A DNA stretch of 64,000 nucleotides from Natronolimnobius sp. AArcel1 (GTDB taxonomy: Archaea > Halobacteriota > Halobacteria > Halobacteriales > Natrialbaceae): contig NZ_JAAKXY010000006.1 of assembly GCF_011043775.1 (NCBI RefSeq), positions 1-64,000 on the forward strand, read 5' to 3'. A model generated the notes under the pieces. It did no database searches, was not told the origin of the DNA, and was given only the letters and a program-made list of their open reading frames with translations. The number at the start of each line of letters is the position of its first letter. Position 1 is the stretch's first letter. This document shows, one piece after another, positions 17,915 through 27,570 of the stretch. The position numbers and the translations under genes were made by a program.

Positions 17915-19312
17915 TCACTCCCGCGCTTGTTCGAACGTCTCGATTGCCTGCTCGCGACGCTCGCCGTGATCAACGATCGGTGCCGGATACTCGGGTGCAA
18001 GTCTCTCGCGGTCACTACTCGAGCAATCACACCAGTCGTGAATCACCTCTGCCGGAACGCCCTCAAGCTCTGGAACATATCGCTTGATATACGTCGCATC
18101 CGGGTCGTACTCGCGGCCCTGTTTCATCGGATTGAACACCCGGAAGTAGGGTTGGGCATCCATCCCTGTCGAGGCAGCCCACTGCCAGCCGCCGACGTCG
18201 TTTGCTGTGTCATGATCGGCGAGTTGCTGTCGATACCAGTCGTATCCACGCCGCCAGTCGACCAGCAGATCCTTCGTCAGAAACGAAGCGACCAGCATCC
18301 GAACGCGGTTGTGGACCCATCCCTCCGCAAGCAGTTGGCGCATCCCCGCATCGACGATCGGATATCCCGTTTCACCGGCTTTCCACGCCTCGAGTTCGTC
18401 GGGGTCGTTTCGCCACTCGATATCGGCCTCATAGCTACTGAAGTTCGACGTGACAATCTCCGGATTGAACGCAAGGACGTGTGCATAGAACTCGCGAAAT
18501 GCGAGTTGGCGCTGGAACGACTCGATCCCCTCGCGCTCGTCAGCCGACGCCCCCTCGAGTGCGTCCGTAGTTGCGTCGTACACCTCTCGTGGGCCGAGGG
18601 TTCCCCACTTGAAGTGCACCGAGAGCTTCGAGGTCCCCTCAATTGCGGGATACTCGCGTTCACTATCGTACGCGCCGATCGACTCCGCACAGAATCTCTC
18701 GAGGTGGTCGAGTCCTGCCTCGCGTGTCACCGTGGGTGGGTCCGCAGCCGGCTCGTCGAAACCCAGTGTCTCGAGCGTCGGAACGTCGTCCGCAGTGTCG
18801 AGGTCGCTCGCGAGGGTCGCGGCTGCGGGCGCGTCGAACGGCGATTGTTTCTCACGGTCGCGCCACTTCTTCCAGAAGTACGAAAACACCGAGTAGTGTT
18901 CGCCCTGATTCGGCGAAATCGAGCCTGGCTCATGACAAACGTGGTCGTGACACGTTCGGACCGTAACATCTGCATCCTCGAGAGCGGCCGTCACAGCTCG
19001 ATCACGCTCGCTGGCAAGGCCACTGTAATCAGCGTTCCAGTGGACGGCGTCAGCACCGTACTCCGCAGCGAGTGCCGGAATCACACCACTTGCTTCCCCC
19101 TGAGCGAGTACCAGGTCGCTGTCGCGCTCGCGATACCACGCCCGAAGCGACGCCAGTGCACGTCGGAGACAAGCGACGCGAATCGGCGAGGCGTGCTCGA
19201 GAATCGTGGGGTCAAGGACGAACACCGGAACAACGCGGTCACGTTCGGCGGCGCGTGCGAGTGCGGTGTTGTCCGGCCCGCGAAGATCACGACGATGCCA
19301 GTGGACGATCAT
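17915..19312 (-). CDS. phr: Deoxyribodipyrimidine photolyase / cryptochrome family
   Basis: A 465-residue FAD enzyme that splits UV-induced cyclobutane dimers with light. The N-terminal photolyase domain begins VHWHRRDLRGPDNTAL. The FAD domain has the conserved KLSVHFKWGTLGPREVY, WRNDPDELEAWKAGETGYPIVDAGMRQL (read in parts), WVHNRVRMLVASFLTKDLL and WQWAASTGMDAQPYFRVFNP. Length and motifs fit class I CPD photolyases, such as the one characterised in Halobacterium. A DNA-repair role is very likely; a cryptochrome-only role cannot be excluded. Confidence 0.93.
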   Translation of the reverse strand: MIVHWHRRDLRGPDNTALARAAERDRVVPVFVLDPTILEHASPIRVACLRRALASLRAWYRERDSDLVLAQGEASGVIPALAAEYGADAVHWNADYSGLASERDRAVTAALEDADVTVRTCHDHVCHEPGSISPNQGEHYSVFSYFWKKWRDREKQSPFDAPAAATLASDLDTADDVPTLETLGFDEPAADPPTVTREAGLDHLERFCAESIGAYDSEREYPAIEGTSKLSVHFKWGTLGPREVYDATTDALEGASADEREGIESFQRQLAFREFYAHVLAFNPEIVTSNFSSYEADIEWRNDPDELEAWKAGETGYPIVDAGMRQLLAEGWVHNRVRMLVASFLTKDLLVDWRRGYDWYRQQLADHDTANDVGGWQWAASTGMDAQPYFRVFNPMKQGREYDPDATYIKRYVPELEGVPAEVIHDWCDCSSSDRERLAPEYPAPIVDHGERREQAIETFEQARE

Positions 19313-19388
19313 AGCTCACAACGCGGGCTCGAGGGTCGAAAGTCTCCGGTTTGCGGTGAACCGGACGGTGAGTCGTTGTCGCGTGGGA

Positions 19389-20258
19389 TTATCGGTCGAG
19401 ACGCGCTTGCTCGTATTGCGTGGAGAGATAGCCACGCGCGGTTTCGTACAGCCCGCTGACGGTGTAGTTATAGCCGATGTAGACGCTCAAAAGCGCAAGC
19501 CCCGTCCCAGCGATGACATCGGAAAACCAGTGGATGCCGAGATACATCGTCGAGATGACGACGCTGATTGCCAGAAACGCCGACAGTCCAAGCCACAGCG
19601 GATACTTGTCTCGAGAGACCCACGCCAAGAAGAGGACAGTCATCGAGAGCGACGTATGCAGCGACGGGAAGACGTTCGTGCTCTGGTTCACCGAATTCGT
19701 TAACTCCCGCGAGCGCGGGAACGCCTCATACAGCAGGCCTTCAAACAGCACAGGATCGAAGTTTCGCGGGCCGTACGCCAGAAAGATCATATAACAAAGC
19801 AGCCCAATCCCGTAGTTCGCCGTAAACGAGAGGATCAACGCTTCCAGATGCTCCATCTCCTCGAGAGCGAAGTACGCAATAAAGGGAAACAGGAGCAAGA
19901 ATGCGTAGCCATAGATGTAGATGAACACGAAAAACGACGTCAGCTCTGGCGACTGATAGGACTGAATAATGGCGACCGGATCTCCCGGTAAGAGGACACG
20001 ATCGATCTCGAACAACAGTTGCGTGATGTTCTGGCTGAACACACGCCGTTCAAGTCGTGTGGTAATATCGACTGTCGACCAGCGAACGAGCAACACAACG
20101 CCGAGTGCGAGCAGCGGGATAAGACAGAACTCGAGTCGCCAGCGGAAGTCACTGACAGCCGCGACGAGCCGTCGAGGTCCAACCAGCACTAACGCAGCAG
20201 TCACGAGCATTGTCGTGACGACGAGAGCGAGTTCGAGGAGGACCACGGCGAACGACAT
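19389..20258 (-). CDS. PAP2-superfamily membrane phosphatase
   Basis: A 289-residue membrane protein with about six helices. Two phosphatase motifs are visible: PSLHTSLSM (catalytic His, about residue 193) and YLGIHWFSDVIAG (His and Asp, about residue 240). Together they resemble the inositol-phosphorylceramide-synthase-like branch (Aur1-type) of PAP2. Likely substrates are lipid phosphates or isoprenyl diphosphates at the outer membrane face. It is transcribed in the same direction as the photolyase gene, about 76 bases upstream of it. Confidence 0.87.
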   Translation of the reverse strand: MSFAVVLLELALVVTTMLVTAALVLVGPRRLVAAVSDFRWRLEFCLIPLLALGVVLLVRWSTVDITTRLERRVFSQNITQLLFEIDRVLLPGDPVAIIQSYQSPELTSFFVFIYIYGYAFLLLFPFIAYFALEEMEHLEALILSFTANYGIGLLCYMIFLAYGPRNFDPVLFEGLLYEAFPRSRELTNSVNQSTNVFPSLHTSLSMTVLFLAWVSRDKYPLWLGLSAFLAISVVISTMYLGIHWFSDVIAGTGLALLSVYIGYNYTVSGLYETARGYLSTQYEQARLDR

Positions 20259-20325
20259 ACAACTACTCGAAGCTAGTGCTGCGAGACCATTAATAGCGAC
20301 CGGTTAGTGGTCGGCCTGCATGGCG

Positions 20326-22101
20326 TTACCGAAGCAGTTCTCCATCTTCGTAGCGATAGCCAGCACCTTCAAAGAGCGACTGGACGCGCGTAGTATCGAT
20401 TTCGCCATCAGCGCCCGGAAACGTCGAAATTGTCGATTGATGCTCGAATCCCCACCCATCGTTGCGAATTCCGAGCATCGAACTATAGCCAGTCGCCGGC
20501 ATCGCTTCACCTTCGAAAAACTCATCTGCGACGTAATCGCGGTCGATCAACTGCGAGACAATTCGACGAAAGTGCGGGTTTCCGAGTTCGGGATGGTGGA
20601 GGTTATAGCCAACCATATAGAACGCGCTCGTTTCTGCAGACACTGACGTCGCTTCCGTCGCTTCCTGAACTGCCTCGAGTTCGGACGACGGCAGCGGCTG
20701 GCCCGTCAGGTCAATCTCGCCCTCAAGTAGCGCCTCGATCATCGCGCCGGGGTTTGGGTCGACTTGGAACTGGAGTCCCTCAAACTGCGAGAATCCTTCC
20801 AATACGTTCGGGCGATCGTCGGAATCGCTATGGAAGGGGTGATCGTCAAACATCTCGAGTTCAATCTCATCTGTTGCAACATCGCCTACCTGAAACAGTC
20901 CGGAGCCGACCGGTTCGTCGTTGTCCGTGACGAGCGCTTCTGTCTGGTAGTCTGCGACAACCTCTGATCGTGGGTCCCAGATATGGGCTGGCAACAATGG
21001 CACAGTCAGTGCTCGAACCGCAACCGATTGGGTGCCAGCGGTGAATCGAATCCGGATGGTCTCGGTGTCGATCACTTCCGTTCGTTCGACAAGCGTCGTC
21101 CGCCCACGGTAGCGGGGGGCAGGGAGTCCGCCGTCAATCTCTCCATTCGAGGTGTCCTGAAAGAATTGATACGTAAACTCGACATCGCTTGCATCGAGTG
21201 GCGTCTCGTCGTGCCACCGCAGGTCCTCACGAAGTGTGACTGTCGCCTCGAGCGGCCCAGAATCGTGCCACTCGAGGTCGTTCACCAGCCACGGTGTGTA
21301 GTCATCGATGGTCTCACCGTTGAGGCTGCTTCCGTAGTCAGTGCGACGGACCAGTGGGTCGTACACCAACTCGAGCAAGCCGTCGACCTGGTTTCGATCG
21401 ATGACGAGTGGGTTCAACCGCGTTCCAATCTCCTCACCGTAGACGCCAACGATTAGCGGCCCCTCTCGTGGACCGTCTTCGCGTTCACTGCTCAGGAGTT
21501 CGAGATAGTCAACGGCGCGGTGTGGTGGCGATGAGACATCGATTGACTCATGAGCGCCACCAAGACGGTTCGGAAAGGCTACCGTCGTGTATGGAACGAC
21601 CTCGTCAAGATACGAGAGCAAGTCACCAATCGTTTCCTGGCGCGTCGACGTATCCGTCGCCTCGCGCTGCTCATCGAGTGCGTCGTCGGCCGTAACGTCG
21701 GAGTAGTGAAACGGGTTCTGCCAGCCGCGCTCGCCGACAAACCGCGAGTGGAGGAGTTCATAGAGGTCGTCGTAGTCCTCGATGCCAGGGTGGCGGGCAA
21801 CGAAAATGTCGTAATCGCCCTCGAGCAAGATGTCTCGGTAGAGTTCCAGTTCGCCGATTGGTTCGTGAGAGACAGCGATGCCAGCAGCCTCGAGGTTTTC
21901 TCGAAACTGACTCAGTATACGGGCGGCGAATGCGTCGTCGTCTGCGGGAAGCGTCTTGATCGTGAGTTCGACCTGTTCGGGTGCCGTATTTTCGGCACGA
22001 GACCAGAACTGCTCCGAACAGCCGGCAAGCGAACTCGCGGTCCCACCAACTACGCCAGCGAGCAGGGTCCGGCGGGACACCGACGACGCATCTTCGGCCA
22101 T
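20326..22101 (-). CDS. Peptide-type ABC substrate-binding lipoprotein (family 5), orphan
   Basis: A 591-residue solute-binding protein of the DppA/OppA fold. The signal has a Tat motif (SRRTLL) and lipobox SLAGC (Cys about 28). Family 5 marks include VDGLLELVYDPLVRR, EDLRWHDETPLDASDVEFT and the paired lobes. Substrates in this family are peptides, nickel, sugars or other small molecules. No permease or ATPase gene is next to it, so it either uses a remote transporter or works as a receptor. Confidence 0.9.
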   Translation of the reverse strand: MAEDASSVSRRTLLAGVVGGTASSLAGCSEQFWSRAENTAPEQVELTIKTLPADDDAFAARILSQFRENLEAAGIAVSHEPIGELELYRDILLEGDYDIFVARHPGIEDYDDLYELLHSRFVGERGWQNPFHYSDVTADDALDEQREATDTSTRQETIGDLLSYLDEVVPYTTVAFPNRLGGAHESIDVSSPPHRAVDYLELLSSEREDGPREGPLIVGVYGEEIGTRLNPLVIDRNQVDGLLELVYDPLVRRTDYGSSLNGETIDDYTPWLVNDLEWHDSGPLEATVTLREDLRWHDETPLDASDVEFTYQFFQDTSNGEIDGGLPAPRYRGRTTLVERTEVIDTETIRIRFTAGTQSVAVRALTVPLLPAHIWDPRSEVVADYQTEALVTDNDEPVGSGLFQVGDVATDEIELEMFDDHPFHSDSDDRPNVLEGFSQFEGLQFQVDPNPGAMIEALLEGEIDLTGQPLPSSELEAVQEATEATSVSAETSAFYMVGYNLHHPELGNPHFRRIVSQLIDRDYVADEFFEGEAMPATGYSSMLGIRNDGWGFEHQSTISTFPGADGEIDTTRVQSLFEGAGYRYEDGELLR

Positions 22102-22486
22102 GCTGGTGCCACTATGCCATCACCGCGTATAGGACTTACTCTCTAAGCGATAGCTTACGATATCCGTCTGAGGCCCGCTACCGCACAAATATGAGTTCAT
22201 GAGCGAGTCTGCGAGATTGATACTAATTAGTCAGCCAAGACCAATGCCAGCAGATAATCACGAGCTGATGACAGTCATAAATTGAGTACTATCGGGAAGT
22301 AATGACTGTCTTCTATTGGCTACTCTCTTTTCTCCGTTCGTATGTAGGTCATAACAATGGCTGTCACAGGCAAGGTATCTGCTGTGGAATCCGTTCCCAA
22401 CGCTGGGCGGTCCGGCCACGCTCGAGCGGTGCGCTGACGGCCGGCCTCGAACGCCCACGGAACGACCACGAGAGACATAACGAACC
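22102..22486. other. Intergenic region upstream of cetZ with a 9-bp inverted repeat
   Basis: Bases between two divergent genes (385). A perfect inverted repeat GACAGTCAT (22270-22278) / ATGACTGTC (22302-22310) with a 23-base spacer lies in the middle. The 150 bases before cetZ are GC-rich with no open frame of coding character, which may mean a long 5' leader for cetZ. No RNA gene was recognised. Confidence 0.45.
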
Positions 22487-23644
22487 ATGAAACTCGCACT
22501 CATCGGCTTTGGTCAGGCAGGCGGGAAGATCGTAGACGAATTCCTGGCGTTCGACGAGCAAATCGACGGCGGCTTCGTCGAGGCAGCAATCGCTGTCAAC
22601 TCGGCGACGGTCGATCTACAGGGCCTCGAGAACGTTCCCCAGGAGAATCGCGTCCTGGTCGGACAGGCACGCGTGAAAGGACACGGTGTTGGCGCTGACA
22701 ACGAACTCGGCGCTGAAGTCACCGAAGCAGATATCGACGAGATTCAGGGCGCAATCGATAAAGTACCGGTCCACGAGATCGATGCGTTCCTCATCGCTGC
22801 CGGCATGGGCGGCGGCACCGGCTCCGGCGGCGCACCTGTCCTTGCAAAGCATTTGAACCGAATCTACACCGAACCGGTCTACGGACTCGGTATCCTCCCC
22901 GGGACCGACGAAGGCGGGATTTACACGCTCAACGCGGCCCGCTCCTTCCAGACGTTCGTCCGCGAGGTCGACAATCTGCTCGTCTTTGACAACGACGCTT
23001 GGCGCAGTGCCGGCGAATCCGTCGAAGGCGGCTACGACCGCATCAACAAAGAGATCGTCGAGCGCTTCGGGCTGCTCTTTGCGGCCGGCGAAGTCGGCCA
23101 CGACGATGACGTCGCCGAAAGCGTCGTCGACTCCTCGGAGATCATCAACACACTCGACAGCGGCATCTCGACCATCGGTTACGCACGCGAAACAGTTGAT
23201 TCCGACGACGGTCTCCTCTCGTCGTTCCGGGGCGAAGAGACGTTCGACGAAGGCGAAGCAACCAATCGCATGACCAGCCTCGTCCGCAAAGCAACACTCG
23301 GACGCATGACACTCCCCTGTGACGTCTCGAGTGCAGACCGTGGCCTGGTCGTCGCAACCGGCCCGGCCGAGCACCTGAACCGCAAAGGTGTCGAACGCGG
23401 CCGCCAGTGGCTCGAGGACGAAACCGCGAGCATGGAGATCCGCGGTGGCGACTACCCGATGTCGGACCGCGACGAGGTCGGTGCAATCGTCCTCCTCTCG
23501 GGAGTCACCGACATTCCGCGAGTCGACCAGCTTCAGCAGGTCGCTATCGAAGCCCAGGAGACGACGGAGACGGTCAAAGCCAACGCGCAAGACGAGTTCG
23601 CATCGCTGGTCGACACCGGTGGCGAACTCGACGCACTGTTCTAA
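22487..23644 (+). CDS. cetZ: Tubulin/FtsZ-superfamily protein CetZ
   Basis: A 385-residue cytoskeletal GTPase. It begins MKLALIGFGQAGGKIVDEFL and has the tubulin/FtsZ signature GMGGGTGSGGAP (about residue 107) and the second GTP-contact region GLGILPGTDEGG. The CetZ family, found mainly in Haloarchaea, controls cell shape; CetZ1 of Haloferax is needed for rod shape and motility. The absence of FtsZ-type C-terminal tails and the start sequence favour CetZ over FtsZ. Which paralogue it is cannot be decided here. Confidence 0.94.
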   Translation: MKLALIGFGQAGGKIVDEFLAFDEQIDGGFVEAAIAVNSATVDLQGLENVPQENRVLVGQARVKGHGVGADNELGAEVTEADIDEIQGAIDKVPVHEIDAFLIAAGMGGGTGSGGAPVLAKHLNRIYTEPVYGLGILPGTDEGGIYTLNAARSFQTFVREVDNLLVFDNDAWRSAGESVEGGYDRINKEIVERFGLLFAAGEVGHDDDVAESVVDSSEIINTLDSGISTIGYARETVDSDDGLLSSFRGEETFDEGEATNRMTSLVRKATLGRMTLPCDVSSADRGLVVATGPAEHLNRKGVERGRQWLEDETASMEIRGGDYPMSDRDEVGAIVLLSGVTDIPRVDQLQQVAIEAQETTETVKANAQDEFASLVDTGGELDALF

Positions 23645-23833
23645 CGTGCGCTGCCCAGTTGTGCTGACTCGCTGTTAATTTCGGCCCTTCGTGTTGTCAC
23701 CCCTCTTGTTTTCGATAAACATTACAAGCGTTCACTGTGTCTACTCGAGTGGGATTGACACGCAACGCACTCGCGACTGTCGCGTGTCCTGACGGCCCGG
23801 CGTGGTGCCAACGGTCGACTCCCGGTGATTCCA

Positions 23834-24838
23834 ATGACTGTTCGAAGCCTGCATCTCCCGGTCGCTGCACAGCCTCACGTTGACTCACTCGTCGACCTCG
23901 CCCAGGTGGGCGAACGCCACGGCTACGACACCGCCTGGCTCCCCGAAACCTGGGGGCGCGACGGCGTTACCGTCCTGACGAGTATCGCCCGCGAGACTGA
24001 GAGTATCGGCCTCGGCCCGAGCGTCCTCAACGTCTACTCGCGCTCGCCAGCCCTGCTCGGACAGACGGCGACGACGCTACAGGAAGTCGCCGACGGACGC
24101 CTCCGAATGGGCGTCGCTCCAAGTGGCCCCGCCGTCATCGAGGGCTGGCACGGCCTCGAGTTCGAGCGCCCGCTTCGGCGAACGCGCGAGTACATCGAGA
24201 TCATGCGCGAGGTGATGAGCGGCGAGACGGTCCACTACGACGGCGACCTCTTCTCGCTGTCTGGCTTCCGACTTCGCTGTGACCCGCCCACCGAACCGGT
24301 CCCCATCGACGCCGCCGGCATGGGCCCCAAATCGGTCGAGCTCGCCGGTCGCTTCGCTGATGGCTGGCACGCAATTCTGTTCACGCCCGACGGCTTCCAG
24401 AACCGACTCGAGGATTTCCGACGCGGCGTCGACCTCGGCGACCGGAACCGCGATGACCTCCGCGTGAGCCTGTCAGTGACCGCCTGCGCGCTCGAGGACG
24501 GCGAACGTGCCCGTGAGTTAGCCCGCCAGCATCTGGCGTTCTACGTCGGCGCGATGGGGACATACTATCGCGAGTCACTGGCGCGACAGGGCTACGAAGA
24601 CGAAGCCATGGCTATCGCGACAGCCTGGGCCAACGGCAATCACGACGACGCGATTGCTGCCATCCCCGACGCACTACTCGATGATCTCGGGGCCACCGGC
24701 ACCCCGGAACACGCCCGCAAGCAACTCCAGACATTCGAGTCACTCGAGGGTGTTGATGAACTGTCAATTGGGTTCCCACGCGGGGCCTCGAGCGACGATA
24801 TCAAGGCGACGATTGAGGCACTGGCCCCAGATTCATAA
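23834..24838 (+). CDS. LLM-class (F420-dependent) oxidoreductase
   Basis: A 334-residue luciferase-like TIM-barrel oxidoreductase. Family marks are AQVGERHGYDTAWLPETWGRD (read as two parts), IGLGPSVLNVYSRSPA, GRLRMGVAPSGP and FADGWHAILFTPDG. The subgroup is probably the haloarchaeal coenzyme-F420-dependent type (by memory). The substrate is unknown. The start at 23834 (MTVRSL) is preferred over a GTG nine bases upstream. Single gene. Confidence 0.88.
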   Translation: MTVRSLHLPVAAQPHVDSLVDLAQVGERHGYDTAWLPETWGRDGVTVLTSIARETESIGLGPSVLNVYSRSPALLGQTATTLQEVADGRLRMGVAPSGPAVIEGWHGLEFERPLRRTREYIEIMREVMSGETVHYDGDLFSLSGFRLRCDPPTEPVPIDAAGMGPKSVELAGRFADGWHAILFTPDGFQNRLEDFRRGVDLGDRNRDDLRVSLSVTACALEDGERARELARQHLAFYVGAMGTYYRESLARQGYEDEAMAIATAWANGNHDDAIAAIPDALLDDLGATGTPEHARKQLQTFESLEGVDELSIGFPRGASSDDIKATIEALAPDS

Positions 24839-24970
24839 GGCAGAATCCCGGCGGTAGGAGGCTCTTACCAGTATGTTGCCCATCTCGTTCAGTACATCAC
24901 ACACATTCGTTTCCATGAGAGTCATAGTAGCAAGAGAATAACCAATTACGATACGCCAGTGGAACAGAAT

Positions 24971-25159
24971 ATGTCCAGACAATCCAGTTCACCGACCGCG
25001 GGCACAACCATGCGAAACGCCGTCAAATCAGTCCTGTTCCGAACCGATCAGACGACCACCATCGAAGAGTGTCGCCGCTGTGGCAAAACCATCGAATCTC
25101 GAGAAACAGTCTGTCCGGTCTGTGACTGTGATGACATCGTCGAGTATCGTATTCAATAA
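24971..25159 (+). CDS. Small zinc-ribbon protein
   Basis: A 62-residue protein with ECRRCGKTI and VCPVCDCDD, two CxxC knuckles that should bind one zinc. The first 30 residues are Ser/Thr-rich without domain. Function unknown; such proteins are numerous in haloarchaea. ATG at 24971 (MSRQSSS); a GTG four codons upstream is less likely. Confidence 0.72.
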   Translation: MSRQSSSPTAGTTMRNAVKSVLFRTDQTTTIEECRRCGKTIESRETVCPVCDCDDIVEYRIQ

Positions 25160-25258
25160 GCTGGCTTTTTCCGTCCGGAACGGTGGCCTGACGACCAGCT
25201 AACACCGTTTTCGGTCTGCTCACGCTCGTATCGTTGGTAGCCCCAGTCGAGGGAGCCG

Positions 25259-25957
25259 TCACGAAACCGGCAGTGCACCCGTCTCAATCGCATCCCGCCG
25301 CCCATCGAGAACGGTAAATAGCTCCTCACGTCGACACTCGAGCCAATACAGGAGTCGTTCAGCCCACTCGAGCTTGTGCGCCTTCGACGCGGAAACGGTT
25401 GGATCGTCGAAATCCCAGCCGACGAATACGAGCGTCGCTGCCCCAAGGTGGTCGGCGAGAAACGCCGCTCGATCGCCGTCAGTGAAGCCGCCAACGTTCT
25501 GGACGTGCGCCCGCGGCGCTGCCTGCGTCGTCGGCAGGACAAACGCCTCGGAACAGTCGGGAACGACGGTCCGGATCGCGGGGATGTTGTCGCCGTGGGC
25601 GTGTACCGCAACTGGAACCTCGCGAGCGGTAAGCGCCTGTACTGTTTTCGGATTCTTATCGAGGTCCGTCACCATGCAGTCGACGCTGACGCCATTGTCA
25701 GAGAGGGTATCGACGGCCGTCGACGCCGCGATGACGACATCCGCCGCTCGAGCACGTTCACGTTCGGCCTCGGTCTCGAGTGAGGGACCAGCACCGGCAA
25801 TCGCGACGGTCTGATCTCGAACCGCTGGCAATCGGCTGAAATCAAACGGGGCTGTCAGTGATGCAAGTACGTCTCGAGCGCGTTCGTCTCCGCGTCGATC
25901 GTAGTCGAACTCCTGCAGAATTGCTTTATAAACAGGCTGCCACTCATCGAACTCCAT
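25259..25957 (-). CDS. mptE: 6-hydroxymethyl-7,8-dihydropterin pyrophosphokinase, MptE-like
   Basis: A 232-residue archaeal enzyme (DUF115 / MptE type) that replaces bacterial FolK: it adds diphosphate from ATP to 6-hydroxymethyl-dihydropterin. Visible motifs are VAIAGAGPSLE, CMVTDLDKNP, VAVHAHGDN and FVGWDFDDP. The start at 25957 (MEFDEWQPVY) is chosen because a TATA-like GTTATAGC lies about 24 bases upstream; a second ATG at 25990 would add 11 residues. Located downstream of folP on the same strand, the next pathway step, which supports the call. Confidence 0.9.
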   Translation of the reverse strand: MEFDEWQPVYKAILQEFDYDRRGDERARDVLASLTAPFDFSRLPAVRDQTVAIAGAGPSLETEAERERARAADVVIAASTAVDTLSDNGVSVDCMVTDLDKNPKTVQALTAREVPVAVHAHGDNIPAIRTVVPDCSEAFVLPTTQAAPRAHVQNVGGFTDGDRAAFLADHLGAATLVFVGWDFDDPTVSASKAHKLEWAERLLYWLECRREELFTVLDGRRDAIETGALPVS

Positions 25958-26126
25958 ACGGTCTGTCTCTGTCGGAGCTATAACAGTCATCCGCTGTACT
26001 GGCAGGTTTTGTCATCACTCTCTCTCTCTCCTGGCGTCCAGCGTTGTGACTATCAGATTATCGTCCGTTCGCGAGATGGCTGTTGTAACTGCGGAGTGTG
26101 ACTGTCGCAATAATTCCGTGTTGTGG

Positions 26127-26172
26127 GCCGGGGGTCGCCTCCAAAGTACCCCTACCCGGGAGGCCGCCCGGC
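26127..26172. other. GC-rich hairpin between folP and mptE
   Basis: GCCGGG (26127-26132) pairs with CCCGGC (26167-26172), and GCCTCC (26137-26142) with GGAGGC (26159-26164), leaving a 16-base loop ACCCCT-containing and small internal loops. The stem lies in the 259-base gap between the two minus-strand genes. It could terminate folP mRNA, stabilise a 3' end or be part of a small RNA. No known RNA family was recognised. Confidence 0.5.
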
Positions 26173-26216
26173 GTCCACTCTTTCCTTTCGAAGCCTCCGC
26201 CATAAGCTTTCTCTTA

Positions 26217-27407
26217 CTACAGTAATGCTTCAATTTCTGTGCGTAATCTTTGTATACCGTCGCTATAGTGCTCGAGACGCCCCAGAGCGCCAGATATCGA
26301 AGTTGCCGTTCCACCCAGTAATACGATGTTACCGGATCCGTGCGTGGCAATCGCACCCGCATCGTTACCGGCTGTGACGAGCGCCTGGCGCGTTTCGCTC
26401 GAGAAGCCCTCGATTTCGAACAACTGTGTCTGAATATCGGCATGTTCTGTCGCGTCGACGCCTCGAGCTTCCAGTTGGCGGCGAAGCGTTCGCGGTGAGT
26501 CCACCTCGAGGCGCGCGAGTGAGAACGAGTCAGTTGTAACGGGTGATCGATCGGTGAACGCATCGCCGATCAGTGCGGCATCGCGCGTTTCGGCAACATC
26601 GTGTGTACGGATGATGTGGGCACCCCGCTCGACAGCCATCGATGTCGCCGCCAGACTGACCGGCAAGCGCTCGTCAGTCTCGCGATCCGCAATCGAGCCG
26701 AGGAAGTTCTTCCGGTTGATCGAGACCAGCATCGGGCGCTCGAGGGCGCGAAACTCGGTCAATCGGCGGAACGTCGCCTGATCGTCCGCAATTGTTTGTG
26801 CCTCGCTCCAGCCGCCAAAGGCCGGATCGATGATCGTCTTCTCGGTCATACCGTTCTGTTTCAGCGCTTCGTACACCTGGTCGACGTAGTCAGCCTCGGC
26901 CGCCCACTCCGACGATTTGCGTGCGGCCCAGTCGGTTTCCTCGACAGCACCCGGTCGCTCGAGATCCGGCGGACTGGCCATCTTTGCGACAGCGACGTCG
27001 TGTTCCTCACAAACGATCGGCATCTCCGGATCAGCAAATCCACAGATATCATTGACCATATCGAACCCCTGGGCGAGTGCTTCGTCTGCGACCTCACTGT
27101 AGCGCGTTTCAATCGAAAAGATGGCCTCGCCTGAGACGTGATCGATCGTCTCGAGCGCAACGTGTAGGCGCTCGAGTTCCTCCTCGGCTGAGAGCACCTC
27201 GAAGCGTTTGTTCGCCGACTCGAGGCCGATATCGACAATATCTGCGCCCTCGTCAATCAGTTCCGAATCGACGTACGCGGCAGCGTCGGCCGGATCGTCG
27301 TACACGCTGGGATTGTACGGCGACTCCTCGCTGACGTTCAACACACCCATGATCCGCGGTGGATGATCGTCACCGATTTGCAGTCCCGCCGCATCGACGG
27401 TGTTCAT
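26217..27407 (-). CDS. folP: Dihydropteroate synthase, archaeal type
   Basis: A 396-residue enzyme that joins pterin diphosphate with p-aminobenzoate (or an archaeal equivalent). The DHPS core is recognised by RIMGVLNVSEESPYNPS (place of the usual NxTPDSF), GADIVDIGLESA, MVNDICGF and PMLVSINRKNF. Two canonical segments are altered (SEES instead of TPDS; GLESANKRF instead of GESTRPG), as is typical of archaeal forms. The last 100 residues are an extra domain (ATHGSGNIVLLGGTA). Start at 27407 (MNTVDAAGLQ); the frame is open 29 codons upstream. It is not fused to folC as in some haloarchaea. Confidence 0.9.
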   Translation of the reverse strand: MNTVDAAGLQIGDDHPPRIMGVLNVSEESPYNPSVYDDPADAAAYVDSELIDEGADIVDIGLESANKRFEVLSAEEELERLHVALETIDHVSGEAIFSIETRYSEVADEALAQGFDMVNDICGFADPEMPIVCEEHDVAVAKMASPPDLERPGAVEETDWAARKSSEWAAEADYVDQVYEALKQNGMTEKTIIDPAFGGWSEAQTIADDQATFRRLTEFRALERPMLVSINRKNFLGSIADRETDERLPVSLAATSMAVERGAHIIRTHDVAETRDAALIGDAFTDRSPVTTDSFSLARLEVDSPRTLRRQLEARGVDATEHADIQTQLFEIEGFSSETRQALVTAGNDAGAIATHGSGNIVLLGGTATSISGALGRLEHYSDGIQRLRTEIEALL

Positions 27408-27570
27408 ACCTCGACTCAGGAATAGAGCGTGAAAGGCACCGCGGTTGCCGGCCATGGCTTCCGACACTGTTCCCGCGGTGCCGTCAGCCATCACTACAGT
27501 GCCCGCTCACCAGATTACACCCGCTGGTATCTCCAGTGTCGCTCTTTACACCCCGCCGATAATCAGTGGG

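Noticed and set aside
17927-19459. A 510-codon open frame opposite the photolyase gene
   Set aside because: It is a shadow of the GC-rich photolyase gene on the other strand. The peptide is rich in Arg, Cys and Val and matches no family.
26015-26563. A 182-codon frame overlapping the folP end and the hairpin
   Set aside because: Overlaps folP in another frame and is Arg/Ser-rich; not coding-like.
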